DNA of 38,419 nt, from NCBI GenBank assembly GCA_910576795.1, contig CAJTIX010000011.1:1-38419 (forward strand), given 5' to 3'. The stretch is from an uncultured Bacilli bacterium. Lineage in GTDB: Bacteria; Bacillota_I; Bacilli_A; RF39; UBA660. Every line of letters starts with the position of its first letter. Positions within the stretch are counted from its first letter, which is position 1. The notes below the pieces were generated by a model. That model was not told where the DNA came from. It ran no database searches and saw nothing but the letters and a program-made list of their open reading frames with translations. The position numbers and the translations under genes are program-made. Positions 1 through 7,528 of the stretch are shown piece by piece.

Positions 1-378
1 GAGAAAATAGAAGAGGAAGTATTGAAATACAGTAGGGATGAAGAAGTAGTGGCAATCTATTCAGATTATACGAAAGAGGAGTTAGAAAGAAATACAATAT
101 TGATAGAAGAAACAGAGGAAGCAAGGAAACAAGGTCATCTACAAGGCCATCAAGAGGGTTTACAACAGGGGCTGAAAGAGGGATTACAACAAGGAATACA
201 ACAAGGAATACAACAAGGTCTACAACAGGGAATTGAGCAGGGGTTAACAAGAGGAATAGAAAAGAGAAATATCGAAATTGCTAGAAATCTTATTCAATCT
301 GGAGTTGACATTAAAATCATAATAGAAGCTACAGGACTTACAAAACAGCAGATTGAAAAATTAACCATAGACAATTGA
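1..378 (+). CDS. C-terminal part of a PD-(D/E)XK nuclease-family 'transposase' (Rpn/YhgA-like), cut by the window edge
   Basis: The frame is open from base 1, so the start lies outside the window and only about 125 residues are seen. The visible part has a charged helix followed by about ten tandem G-[LIH]-x-[QE] units (roughly residues 45-85), then a short helical tail. This Gly-Leu/Ile-Gln-Gln coiled segment is the usual C-terminus of Rpn/PDDEXK_2 proteins, which are often annotated as transposases but are recombination-promoting nucleases. The catalytic domain would lie upstream and cannot be checked, so the family call rests on the tail alone. Confidence 0.7.
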   Translation, partial: EKIEEEVLKYSRDEEVVAIYSDYTKEELERNTILIEETEEARKQGHLQGHQEGLQQGLKEGLQQGIQQGIQQGLQQGIEQGLTRGIEKRNIEIARNLIQSGVDIKIIIEATGLTKQQIEKLTIDN

Positions 379-382
379 AATA

Positions 383-411
383 TTGAAAAATATTTTCATA
401 TCCTGTATACT
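383..411 (+). promoter_or_regulatory. Sigma-A-type promoter for the first membrane-protein gene
   Basis: TTGAAA at 383-388 and TATACT at 406-411 are separated by 17 nt. It begins just after the preceding stop codon and about 55 nt before the ATG at 467. Confidence 0.65.
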
Positions 412-466
412 TTGATTATGGAAATGAATATCATGTCCTATGGAAATATATTTCAAGGAGAAGTTT

Positions 467-1375
467 ATGAAAATAATTCGTCATTTTTTTGTTTTCTTAT
501 TAATGATAACTACCTACTTTAGTTTATTATTGCTTACTTTTATTGGAAGTACACAATTAATGTTATCAAAAGAAAACATAATTGAACTTAGCACACAAAT
601 AGAATTTAGAGAATTTGTAGGTTTTAAAGTAGAAGATGAGATATATCAGTTACTAGAACAAACAGGCTTACCTAGTTCGTATGTTGATTATATCATAGAG
701 GAAAAAAATTTTAAGCAGTATATTGGAAACTATATGGCAGATAGTATGGAATCACTTTTATATAGAAAAGAACATACCGAAATAGATGATAAAGAATTAA
801 AAAATATTTTACTATCAGGTTTTGATCAAGCAATTGATGTATTAGAAGAACAAAACGAAACAAATATCATGAGTACAAATGATCAGCAAAGAATTCGTCA
901 AAAGATGGAGTATTTTGTTCCAAAAATTGCCAAAAAGATTCCAAAATTTGAAACAGTATTACAAAATAAAGCATTAGAGGATGGAAACAAAGCATTAAAA
1001 AATACTCAAGCAGTAATACAAATTCTTCAAAAACTTTATCAATGGAAATTTGTATTAAGTATATCTATATTAGTACAATTGGGATTTATCTTTTTACTTA
1101 AAATAAACAAATTTCATTATATGAAATGGTTTATGATGCCTTTTTTGGCAACTGGAGGTACATTATTTTATGCGAAATACCAGTTACCTAGTTTAATTGA
1201 ACATCATTTTCCTAAAAATCTAACATTTATGAAAGAGGCTTTTGAGTATGCGATGAATTCTATTTATTCAAGTTGGGATCGGACCATTATCATATGTTTT
1301 GCACTTTGCATTTTATTTATTATACTGCAGATATTAATTCATCTTGCAAATGATTTAAAACATCGTTATAAATAA
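467..1375 (+). CDS. Membrane protein of unknown function, first of two tandem paralogues (302 aa)
   Basis: I do not recognise the family. There is one N-terminal membrane helix (about residues 7-30), a largely helical, charged extracytoplasmic region of about 170 residues, and three further membrane helices near the C-terminus. The next gene encodes a protein of the same layout with clear identity, for example the shared blocks YVDYI, YIGNYMA and SFDQ/GFDQ. The ATG at 467 is chosen over the in-frame ATG at 440 because AAGGAG at 455-460 sits 6 nt before it. A promoter lies directly upstream. The gene is transcribed separately from its paralogue, which has its own promoter. Confidence 0.85.
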   Translation: MKIIRHFFVFLLMITTYFSLLLLTFIGSTQLMLSKENIIELSTQIEFREFVGFKVEDEIYQLLEQTGLPSSYVDYIIEEKNFKQYIGNYMADSMESLLYRKEHTEIDDKELKNILLSGFDQAIDVLEEQNETNIMSTNDQQRIRQKMEYFVPKIAKKIPKFETVLQNKALEDGNKALKNTQAVIQILQKLYQWKFVLSISILVQLGFIFLLKINKFHYMKWFMMPFLATGGTLFYAKYQLPSLIEHHFPKNLTFMKEAFEYAMNSIYSSWDRTIIICFALCILFIILQILIHLANDLKHRYK

Positions 1376-1383
1376 AAATATCA

Positions 1384-1412
1384 TTGAATTTAGTATAAAA
1401 AAATTGTATAAT
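1384..1412 (+). promoter_or_regulatory. Sigma-A-type promoter for the second paralogue
   Basis: TTGAAT at 1384-1389 and a perfect TATAAT at 1407-1412 with 17 nt between them, 27 nt before the ATG. Confidence 0.7.
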
Positions 1413-1438
1413 TTTGTAAGAGATTAGGAGTGATTATA

Positions 1439-2410
1439 ATGAAGAAGTTTGCAGGTAAAATAGGGGGACTTTTTATAGGTCTTATTGTAATTATATTAGT
1501 TGTTGCCAGTTCTATTCTCTTACTTGCACATACTTTTTTAGCCAGCACTAGAAACATATTATCAACAGATATTGTTACAGAAATGGTAAAACAAATTGAC
1601 TTTAAGGAATTGATGGGAGAAAATGTTCAAAATGAAATTTCTTCTATTTTAGAAGAAACGGGTATTCCAAGTGAATATGTAGATTACATACTAGAAAATG
1701 AAGAATTGAAAGAATACATAGGAAACTATATGGCAGAAGGCCTCGATTATATTTTATACGATAAAGAACTTCCTGTAATATCAGAACAGGAAATCACAAA
1801 ACTACTTTCTAATAGTTTTGATCAAGTAATCTATGAACTAGAAAATCATAATATTGAGGTTTCTACTTATTTGACAAAAGAACAACAAGAAGAGGTACAT
1901 CAAAAGATTGAGGTTTATGTTCCTAAAATTGTTGAAAAAATACCAGAAGTAGAAACTTTAATTGAAAACAAAGTTTCTGAAAACGGAAAAGCACAAGAAA
2001 TAAAACAAAAATTAGAACAATTACGTGATACATTAGAAAAAGTGCAATTTGTATATGATATGCAACCAACCATAATGCTATTTGCTATATTACTACTTGC
2101 ATTAGTTGTAGTATTGAAACGTAAAAAATTTCGGTTTATCAAATGGGTTGGTTTATCATTTATAATGACATCTATTGTTTTGGGTTTATTAAATGCAAAA
2201 ATTCCATCGTTGGTACAACAATACTATCCAGATGAGGTGGGATTTATGAGATCATTTGTAGATAGTACATTGAATGCTATTTTTAGAGTATGGAAACAAA
2301 ATGCGCAGATTTATTTTATCATTGCAATTCTACTTATTATTTTGCAAATTGTGATAATTGCTCTTTCTGTTTATAAAAATAGAAGACAAAAAGATATGGC
2401 TGTATTATAA
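1439..2410 (+). CDS. Membrane protein of unknown function, second of two tandem paralogues (323 aa)
   Basis: It has the same plan as the upstream gene: an N-terminal membrane helix (about 10-32), a helical extracytoplasmic domain rich in Glu/Lys, then three membrane helices from about residue 210 on. Identity with the neighbour is highest in the first third of the outer domain (EETGIPSEYVDYI against EQTGLPSSYVDYI). ATG 1439 is preferred over the GTG at 1430 because TAGGAG at 1425-1430 is 8 nt away. A terminator overlaps the stop codon. The two genes look like an old tandem duplication. No catalytic motif is visible; a sensory or scaffold role is only a guess. Confidence 0.85.
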   Translation: MKKFAGKIGGLFIGLIVIILVVASSILLLAHTFLASTRNILSTDIVTEMVKQIDFKELMGENVQNEISSILEETGIPSEYVDYILENEELKEYIGNYMAEGLDYILYDKELPVISEQEITKLLSNSFDQVIYELENHNIEVSTYLTKEQQEEVHQKIEVYVPKIVEKIPEVETLIENKVSENGKAQEIKQKLEQLRDTLEKVQFVYDMQPTIMLFAILLLALVVVLKRKKFRFIKWVGLSFIMTSIVLGLLNAKIPSLVQQYYPDEVGFMRSFVDSTLNAIFRVWKQNAQIYFIIAILLIILQIVIIALSVYKNRRQKDMAVL

Positions 2411-2440
2411 AAAGTGTTATGAATTATAATACTTTTTTCT
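2410..2440 (+). terminator. Rho-independent terminator
   Basis: An 11-bp stem (2410-2420 with 2426-2436, one G-T pair), 5-nt loop, then a T run to 2438. Confidence 0.8.
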
Positions 2441-2503
2441 TTTTTCAATCGTTAACGACAAAAATTGACATGCAAATTCATTACAATAAAATGGGTGATG
2501 TCT

Positions 2504-2968
2504 ATGAAAAAGAATTTAGAGATAATTGTTGTTTGTATTGCGGTTGGTTTTTTGATGGGACAATTTATGTTTCATCAATACAAAAAAGATGAAAATCCAT
2601 CGACAATTCCTACTATGCAAACAACTGAAACACTTTATTTTTTACAACAGGGTGTTTATTCCAATTTGGATAATATGAAACAGAATTTAACTGATTTTGA
2701 ATACTATACCTATACGGAAAAAGATGGAAAATACTATGTTTATGTTGCTATTATAAAAAGTAAAGAAAATTTAGAAAAATTAAAAGGATTTTTCAATCAA
2801 AAAGGGTATGATATTTATGTAAAGGAAATTGCTGTAACAAGTAATGCTTTTTTAGAGGTACTCAATCAGTATGAACAATTATTGAGTGGAACCAACGATG
2901 AAAAGACGATTCAGGCTGCTTGTACACAAATTCTAGCAAAATATGAGGAGTTAGTGGTAAATGACTAA
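2504..2968 (+). CDS. Membrane-anchored SPOR-like domain protein (154 aa)
   Basis: An N-terminal membrane anchor (about residues 4-22) is followed by a segment with the beta-alpha-beta pattern of SPOR-type domains: YYVYVAIIKSKENLEKLKGFF, broken here as YYVYVAI then a helix, then GYDIYVKEI. SPOR domains bind denuded peptidoglycan at division sites, so a wall or sporulation role fits, but the match is by pattern only. The C-terminal 40 residues are a charged helix. ATG 2504 is taken with GGTGAT 6-11 nt upstream; a TTGACA (2465-2470) and TAAAAT (2487-2492) spaced 16 nt would give a very short leader. It overlaps radC by 8 nt, so the two are probably co-translated. Confidence 0.75.
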   Translation: MKKNLEIIVVCIAVGFLMGQFMFHQYKKDENPSTIPTMQTTETLYFLQQGVYSNLDNMKQNLTDFEYYTYTEKDGKYYVYVAIIKSKENLEKLKGFFNQKGYDIYVKEIAVTSNAFLEVLNQYEQLLSGTNDEKTIQAACTQILAKYEELVVND

Positions 2969-3656
2969 AATAAAAGAAATTCCCTTGCAGGAACGTCCTA
3001 TGGAGCGTTTGCTCCAATATGGTGTGGAATCTATTAGTAATGAAGAATTACTAGCGATTTTATTTCGAACGGGGAGCAAAAAACAATCTGCTAAGGAACT
3101 TGCGACTACTGTTTTATCTAGGTTAAAACAAGTTTCCGATTTGAAAGAAATGAGTTATGAAGAACTTCTAAAAATTGAAGGAATTGGAAAATCCAAAGCG
3201 ATGATTTTATTATCCGCTATTGAACTTGGTAAACGCATACAAAGAAAGGTAGAGATTATTCAAGGTAAAAAATTCAATCAAGCAGGACTGATTTATGAAT
3301 ACTATCGTCATTTTTTAGGGGATAAAAAACAGGAATATGTCTATTGTTTGTATTTGGATTCCAAAAAGAAAATTATCAAGGAAAAACTATTATATATTGG
3401 TACTATCAATTATAGTATGGTACATCCAAGGGATATTTTTAAAGAGGCTTATCTTTCCTGTGCAACAGCGATTATTTGTATTCATAATCATCCAACAGGT
3501 GATGTGACACCAAGTAAAGAGGATTATGCGATGACATATCAATTGAAACAAGCGGGAGAATTACTTGGCATTCCTCTTCTAGATCATATTATTATTGGAA
3601 GAAATCGATACTATAGTTTTTTTGAAAATGGTGATTTTGAGTTAAGAAACGAGTGA
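2961..3656 (+). CDS. radC: RadC family JAB/MPN domain protein
   Basis: Full-length family member (231 aa). The N-terminal part has UPF0758-type helices and a helix-hairpin-helix (IEGIGKSKA, about residues 73-81). The C-terminal JAB1/MPN domain keeps the JAMM metal site, H-N-H-P followed by S-x-x-D (HNHPTGDVTPSKED, about 175-188). Called a DNA repair protein historically, but its biochemical role in Bacilli is unsettled. The ATG overlaps the upstream gene and follows GAGGAG. In B. subtilis radC also precedes the mre genes, so its position supports the assignment. Confidence 0.95.
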   Translation: MTKIKEIPLQERPMERLLQYGVESISNEELLAILFRTGSKKQSAKELATTVLSRLKQVSDLKEMSYEELLKIEGIGKSKAMILLSAIELGKRIQRKVEIIQGKKFNQAGLIYEYYRHFLGDKKQEYVYCLYLDSKKKIIKEKLLYIGTINYSMVHPRDIFKEAYLSCATAIICIHNHPTGDVTPSKEDYAMTYQLKQAGELLGIPLLDHIIIGRNRYYSFFENGDFELRNE

Positions 3657-3667
3657 GGGAGATATCA

Positions 3668-4507
3668 GTGCGAAAAAAAAGAAAATTAGAACGCAGGCAT
3701 TATATCATTATTTTTTTCTTAGGTATCCTGTTGTTATTAGGGGTATTGATGTATTTTGTTCGAGATAATAGAAAAACCAGTACTGTAGAACAAGTCTTAC
3801 AGGATACTTTCTTATGGATACAGAAAATCATTTCTACGCCTGTTCACTTTGTAACAGATAAAGTAAATGAGGTAAAAGACAAAAGTAATTTATATGAAAA
3901 ATATGAAAATTTACAAAAACAAATAGAACAAACAGATGGAATTAGAGCAAAAAATCAAGAATTGGAATCCCAGTTGCAAGAGATGAAGGCGTTGCTGGAA
4001 TTGAACCAATTGGTGTATGAAAGTGCACCTATTTCTGCAACAGTCATAACTCGTAATATTGATGGATGGTATCAGACAGTTACCATTGACAAAGGAAAAC
4101 AACAAGGAGTTACAGAACATATGGCAGTTGTGACGGGAAGAGGAATGATCGGAGAGGTCATTTCTGCAAATTCTTTCAGTAGTACTGTCAAATTATTAAC
4201 GGGTGTGGATGAAAATCATAAAATTTCTGTGAAAATAGAAGGAAATGATGGATATGTATATGGTCTTTTATCCTCTTATGATTGGGAAAATAAAGTTTAT
4301 AAAATAGATGGAATTGCAGAAAATACAGAAATCAAAGAAGGTGCGAATGTGGTTACAACAGGGTTAGGAAATGCTTATCCATCTGGAATTTTAATTGGAA
4401 CAGTTACACAGGTAAAAACAGATCATTTTGATTTAGCAAGGACTATTCTTGTTACACCTAGTGTTGATTTTGATGAGATTCGATATGTAACGGTTTTAAA
4501 GAAATGA
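3668..4507 (+). CDS. mreC: Rod shape-determining protein MreC
   Basis: 279 aa, usual length for the family. One N-terminal membrane helix (about 14-33), a coiled coil (about 70-112) and the extracytoplasmic double beta-barrel with the conserved VTIDKGKQQGV and VVTTGLGNAYPSG segments. MreC organises the elongation machinery with MreD and MreB at the membrane. Start: a GTG at 3668 with GAGGGAG 6 nt upstream is preferred to the GTG at 3653, which overlaps the radC stop and lacks a ribosome site. mreB, normally just upstream, is not in this window. Confidence 0.93.
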   Translation: MRKKRKLERRHYIIIFFLGILLLLGVLMYFVRDNRKTSTVEQVLQDTFLWIQKIISTPVHFVTDKVNEVKDKSNLYEKYENLQKQIEQTDGIRAKNQELESQLQEMKALLELNQLVYESAPISATVITRNIDGWYQTVTIDKGKQQGVTEHMAVVTGRGMIGEVISANSFSSTVKLLTGVDENHKISVKIEGNDGYVYGLLSSYDWENKVYKIDGIAENTEIKEGANVVTTGLGNAYPSGILIGTVTQVKTDHFDLARTILVTPSVDFDEIRYVTVLKK

Positions 4508-5010
4508 GGATTTCTATGTATGCGATTATGATTACAATAGTATCGTTCCTATTGGAAGGCCTTTTCTCTTGTTATATTCCTATATCCACCCATTTTTGGT
4601 TACCAATACCAACTCTTCTTTCTATTTGTTTTTGTCAAGTTTATTTTTTGAAAAAGAGAAATTATATATATTTTTGTTTTCTTTTTGGAATTCTGTATGA
4701 TATCACTTTTACAAATACACTATTTTTACATGGAATTTTATTTGTTATAATGGGGTATATTGGTCAAAAAATAGTACACTTTTTCGCACATACTTGGTAT
4801 TATTTTCTATTGATGATTTTCATTCTGATTTTGATTTATCGTATGTTATCATACGCCATACTTGTTAGTATTGGATATTTGCCTTTTGATTTTTCTTTCT
4901 TTCTATCAATCACTATGGGATCCTTTCTTTGGAATCTTATATATGGAATTCTATTATATATACTTGAACATTTTGTTTTCAAACGTTTTTTACCAAAAAG
5001 ATGGTTCTAA
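4504..5010 (+). CDS. mreD: Rod shape-determining protein MreD
   Basis: 168 aa, almost wholly hydrophobic with five to six membrane helices, the normal size and character of MreD. The ATG overlaps the mreC stop (ATGA at 4504-4507), showing translational coupling with its partner. Sequence conservation in MreD is weak, so the call depends strongly on position after mreC. It would act with MreC, RodA and PBP2-type enzymes in side-wall synthesis. Confidence 0.9.
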   Translation: MRISMYAIMITIVSFLLEGLFSCYIPISTHFWLPIPTLLSICFCQVYFLKKRNYIYFCFLFGILYDITFTNTLFLHGILFVIMGYIGQKIVHFFAHTWYYFLLMIFILILIYRMLSYAILVSIGYLPFDFSFFLSITMGSFLWNLIYGILLYILEHFVFKRFLPKRWF

Positions 5011-5047
5011 AAGATAAGTCTCATCATAAGATGGAATAGGTGATATG

Positions 5048-5665
5048 ATGAATCCAGATATTCGTAAAATTCGTAGTCAAATGAAACAAAAAAAGAAAAG
5101 ACTTCCTCAAAATCCAGTCATCAAACGTACAAGCTATACCAAATGGATTTCTAAATTGGGAATTACGATTATTTTAACACTTGTAACATTGATTACATTA
5201 AAATCCAATAGTAAGTATAAAGCAACTTTTTATCAACACGTATATGATAGCCATATTTCATTTGCATCTATTAATGCTGCTTATCAAAAGTATTTTGGAT
5301 CACCTTTGCCATTTCAAGAATTTTGGAAAGATCAAACAGCCCCAGTTTTTGATGAAAAGCTTCTATTTACAGAACAACATAAATACAAAGATGGAGTTGC
5401 TTTAACAGTAGAAAATAGTTACTTGGTACCTGTTTTGGAAAGTGGAATGGTTGTTTTTATTGGAGAAAAAGAAGAATATGGAAATACGGTTATTATTCAA
5501 CAAATGGATGGAATTGATGTTTGGTATTCCAATTTAAACACTGTGAATTTAAAATTGTATGATTATGTTGAAAAAGGAAGTTTATTAGGAGAGGTAAAAG
5601 GAAATCAACTTTATTTGGTGTATAAGAAAAATGGAACTGTTTTAAATTATGAAGAATACATTTAA
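5048..5665 (+). CDS. spoIVFA: SpoIVFA-like membrane protein with degenerate M23 domain
   Basis: 205 aa. The first 30 residues are strongly basic, then one membrane helix (about 34-52), an outer region and a C-terminal domain of LytM/M23 fold (about 130-205: VPVLESGMVVFIGE, then YGNTVIIQQ). The His and Asp metal ligands of active M23 peptidases are not present, as in Bacillus SpoIVFA, which tethers and restrains the SpoIVFB protease during sporulation. The following overlapping gene is an M50 protease of SpoIVFB type, and the block sits between mreD and rplU as in B. subtilis. ATG 5048 or 5045 could start it; AGGTG at 5038-5042 fits the former better. A generic M23-like wall protein is the alternative. 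Confidence 0.75.
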   Translation: MNPDIRKIRSQMKQKKKRLPQNPVIKRTSYTKWISKLGITIILTLVTLITLKSNSKYKATFYQHVYDSHISFASINAAYQKYFGSPLPFQEFWKDQTAPVFDEKLLFTEQHKYKDGVALTVENSYLVPVLESGMVVFIGEKEEYGNTVIIQQMDGIDVWYSNLNTVNLKLYDYVEKGSLLGEVKGNQLYLVYKKNGTVLNYEEYI

Positions 5666-6431
5666 GTTTGAAGTTTCCAATTTATATTATATTATAGGCT
5701 TATTTTGTTTTTTTACAGGTTATTTTAAGGATTTTATATGGATTTCACTACTTATTATTATTCATGAATTTGGCCATTTAACAGGTGCGATACTGTGTAA
5801 TTGGAAAATAGAACGCGTGGTTTTATTGCCATTTGGGGGTATGACGTTATTCAAAGAAAGCCTCAATCGACCGATTTATCAAGAGTGGATTATTGTTCTT
5901 TTGGGACCTGTTTACCAATCGTTATTTTTTCTTATTTTACAATTTCTAAACTATGCGAATCCTACATTTCAGTTGTATCACTTTTTATTATTGGGATTTA
6001 ATCTGCTACCGATGATACCCTTAGATGGCGGAAAGATGTTACAGTTGTGTTTAGAATCTATTTTTCCTTATCGATATGCGAAATTTGTAGGATTGGCGGT
6101 TTCTATTTCCTTAGTCCTTATTCTAATGGGTTATATGATAATCACTAAGAATGTGATTTTGGGAATCATTTTGTTATCTATCATAAAAGAAAATATTAAA
6201 TTTTATAAACAAATTCCTTATCAAATGGAAAAATTTTTATTAGAACGTTATTTGAATCCATTTTCCTATAAAAAGTACCACAAGATAAAACGTGTAAATT
6301 TATATGCGATGAGAAGGGGATATTCACATTTATTCTGGAACCAAAACACTTGGAAAACAGAACGAGAAATTTTGAATTTGCATTTTCAAAGAAAAGCGTT
6401 TTATTCGTTTGACAAAATAGGGAATGTATGA
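5649..6431 (+). CDS. spoIVFB: M50 site-2-type intramembrane metalloprotease, SpoIVFB-like
   Basis: 260 aa with about six membrane helices. The zinc site is intact: H39-E-F-G-H43 in a membrane helix and the second motif N118-x-x-P-x-x-P-L-D126-G-G. In B. subtilis SpoIVFB cleaves pro-sigma-K in the mother cell. Here the gene overlaps the SpoIVFA-like gene by 17 nt and precedes rplU, the same order as in Bacillus. The C-terminal 80 residues are basic and cytoplasmic, in the place of the CBS domain of Bacillus SpoIVFB, which I cannot clearly see. Pro-sigma-K itself is not in the window. The rplU promoter lies inside its last codons. Confidence 0.88.
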   Translation: MKNTFKFEVSNLYYIIGLFCFFTGYFKDFIWISLLIIIHEFGHLTGAILCNWKIERVVLLPFGGMTLFKESLNRPIYQEWIIVLLGPVYQSLFFLILQFLNYANPTFQLYHFLLLGFNLLPMIPLDGGKMLQLCLESIFPYRYAKFVGLAVSISLVLILMGYMIITKNVILGIILLSIIKENIKFYKQIPYQMEKFLLERYLNPFSYKKYHKIKRVNLYAMRRGYSHLFWNQNTWKTEREILNLHFQRKAFYSFDKIGNV

Positions 6432-6437
6432 TAAAAT
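6409..6437 (+). promoter_or_regulatory. Strong promoter for rplU-prp-rpmA
   Basis: Perfect TTGACA at 6409-6414 and TAAAAT at 6432-6437, 17 nt apart, with an extended TG at 6429-6430. It overlaps the end of the SpoIVFB gene. Confidence 0.85.
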
Positions 6438-6443
6438 TCTATA

Positions 6444-6532
6444 TTGTGTAGAGCCTCACTCTACAACCACACAGAAAAGGTGAAAACGAAAGTACCTTAA
6501 TGGTGAGTCTTAGAATCTTAAAGGAGGTATAT
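6444..6532 (+). promoter_or_regulatory. Ribosomal protein L21 leader RNA (autoregulatory mRNA leader)
   Basis: The roughly 90-nt untranslated leader of rplU has a hairpin GTAGAG/CTCTAC (6448-6453 with 6459-6464), a second stem AAGGT/ACCTT (6477-6481 with 6494-6498), and the ribosome site just before the ATG. Bacilli carry a known L21 leader at this place through which an operon product is thought to repress its own mRNA. The assignment is from position and structure; a covariance search would settle it. Confidence 0.65.
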
Positions 6533-6835
6533 ATGAAAGCTGTTATTGAAACGGGTGGAAAACAATACTACGTAGAAGAAGGAACTATTCTTTATGTAGA
6601 AAAAATGAATGTAGAACCTGGTAAAGTAATTGAATTTGATAAAGTATTAATGGCAAATGGTGTTGTAGGACGTCCTTATGTTACTGGTGCGAAAGTTACT
6701 GCAGAAGTAATGAAGCATGGTAAAAATAAGAAAATCATTGTATTTAAATACAATCAAAAGAAAAATTACCGTAAAACCCAAGGACATCGTCAACCATATA
6801 CAAAAGTACAAATCAAATCGATTGTGAGCAAATAA
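6533..6835 (+). CDS. rplU: 50S ribosomal protein L21
   Basis: 100 aa, the family's usual length. It begins MKAVIETGGKQY and ends with the basic KYNQKKNYRKTQGHRQPYT segment typical of L21. ATG 6533 is set by AAAGGAGG immediately upstream; earlier in-frame codons belong to the leader RNA. First gene of the L21-Prp-L27 operon. Confidence 0.97.
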   Translation: MKAVIETGGKQYYVEEGTILYVEKMNVEPGKVIEFDKVLMANGVVGRPYVTGAKVTAEVMKHGKNKKIIVFKYNQKKNYRKTQGHRQPYTKVQIKSIVSK

Positions 6836-7137
6836 TGATACGCATAAAGGTTGATTCAGAAAAAAAAATCAATCGTATTACGGTTGAGGGTCATGCTGGA
6901 TATGGTGTAAGTGGTACAGATATTGTATGTGCGAGTGTGAGTAGTATTTTAATTACGACCATTAATGCAATGCTTCGTATCGATGAAAAAAGTATTCAAG
7001 TAGAAAAACAAGAAGCATATGTGAAATTAGATATTTTGGTACATTCAGATATGATTGACCTTCTAATGGAAAATATGGTTTCTTTATTCAAGGAGTTAGA
7101 ACAAGATTATAAAAAATATGTAAAAATCGATCAATAG
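6835..7137 (+). CDS. prp: Prp, cysteine protease that trims ribosomal protein L27
   Basis: 100 aa. The catalytic pair of the Prp (YsxB) family is visible: H20 in G-H-A-G-Y-G and C32 in D-I-V-C-A-S. Prp removes the N-terminal extension of L27 in Firmicutes. The ATG shares its A with the rplU stop codon, so translation is coupled. The next gene encodes an L27 that still carries the extension, which confirms the functional pairing. Confidence 0.95.
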   Translation: MIRIKVDSEKKINRITVEGHAGYGVSGTDIVCASVSSILITTINAMLRIDEKSIQVEKQEAYVKLDILVHSDMIDLLMENMVSLFKELEQDYKKYVKIDQ

Positions 7138-7149
7138 GGAGGTGTACTT

Positions 7150-7449
7150 ATGACAAATTTAATGCGCTTAGAAATTCAGTTGTTCGCACATAAAAAAGGG
7201 CAAGGATCTACTAAAAATGGTCGTGATTCTATTGCAAAAAGATTGGGTGCGAAAGCAGCTGATGGAGAATATGTAAGCGGAGGATCTATCTTATATCGTC
7301 AACGTGGAACTAAAATTTATCCAGGACATAATGTAGGAATTGGTAGCGATGATACTGTGTATGCAAAGGTAGCTGGATATGTTAAATTTGAACGTGTTGG
7401 AAGAGATAAAAAACAAGTAAGTGTTTATCCAGAAAAACAAGAAGCTTAA
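7150..7449 (+). CDS. rpmA: 50S ribosomal protein L27 with Prp-cleaved N-terminal extension
   Basis: 99 aa. The mature protein begins AHKKGQGSTKNGRDS; before it is a 12-residue extension ending I-Q-L-F, so Prp would cut between F12 and A13. This extension is the hallmark of Firmicute L27. GGGAGGTG precedes the ATG. A terminator follows 8 nt after the stop. Confidence 0.97.
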   Translation: MTNLMRLEIQLFAHKKGQGSTKNGRDSIAKRLGAKAADGEYVSGGSILYRQRGTKIYPGHNVGIGSDDTVYAKVAGYVKFERVGRDKKQVSVYPEKQEA

Positions 7450-7456
7450 AAAGATG

Positions 7457-7480
7457 CTATAGCGATTGCTATAGTTTTTT
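7457..7480 (+). terminator. Rho-independent terminator of the rplU operon
   Basis: Perfect 7-bp stem CTATAGC/GCTATAG (7457-7463 with 7468-7474), loop GATT, then six T. Confidence 0.9.
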
Positions 7481-7495
7481 AATTTCATAATTTTG

Positions 7496-7504
7496 TGGTA
7501 CAAT
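7496..7504 (+). promoter_or_regulatory. Extended -10 promoter for obgE
   Basis: TGG followed by TACAAT (7499-7504), 25 nt before the ATG. No good -35 is visible because the terminator T run occupies that place. Confidence 0.5.
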
Positions 7505-7528
7505 ATCAATGAGAAATGAGTGATAACA

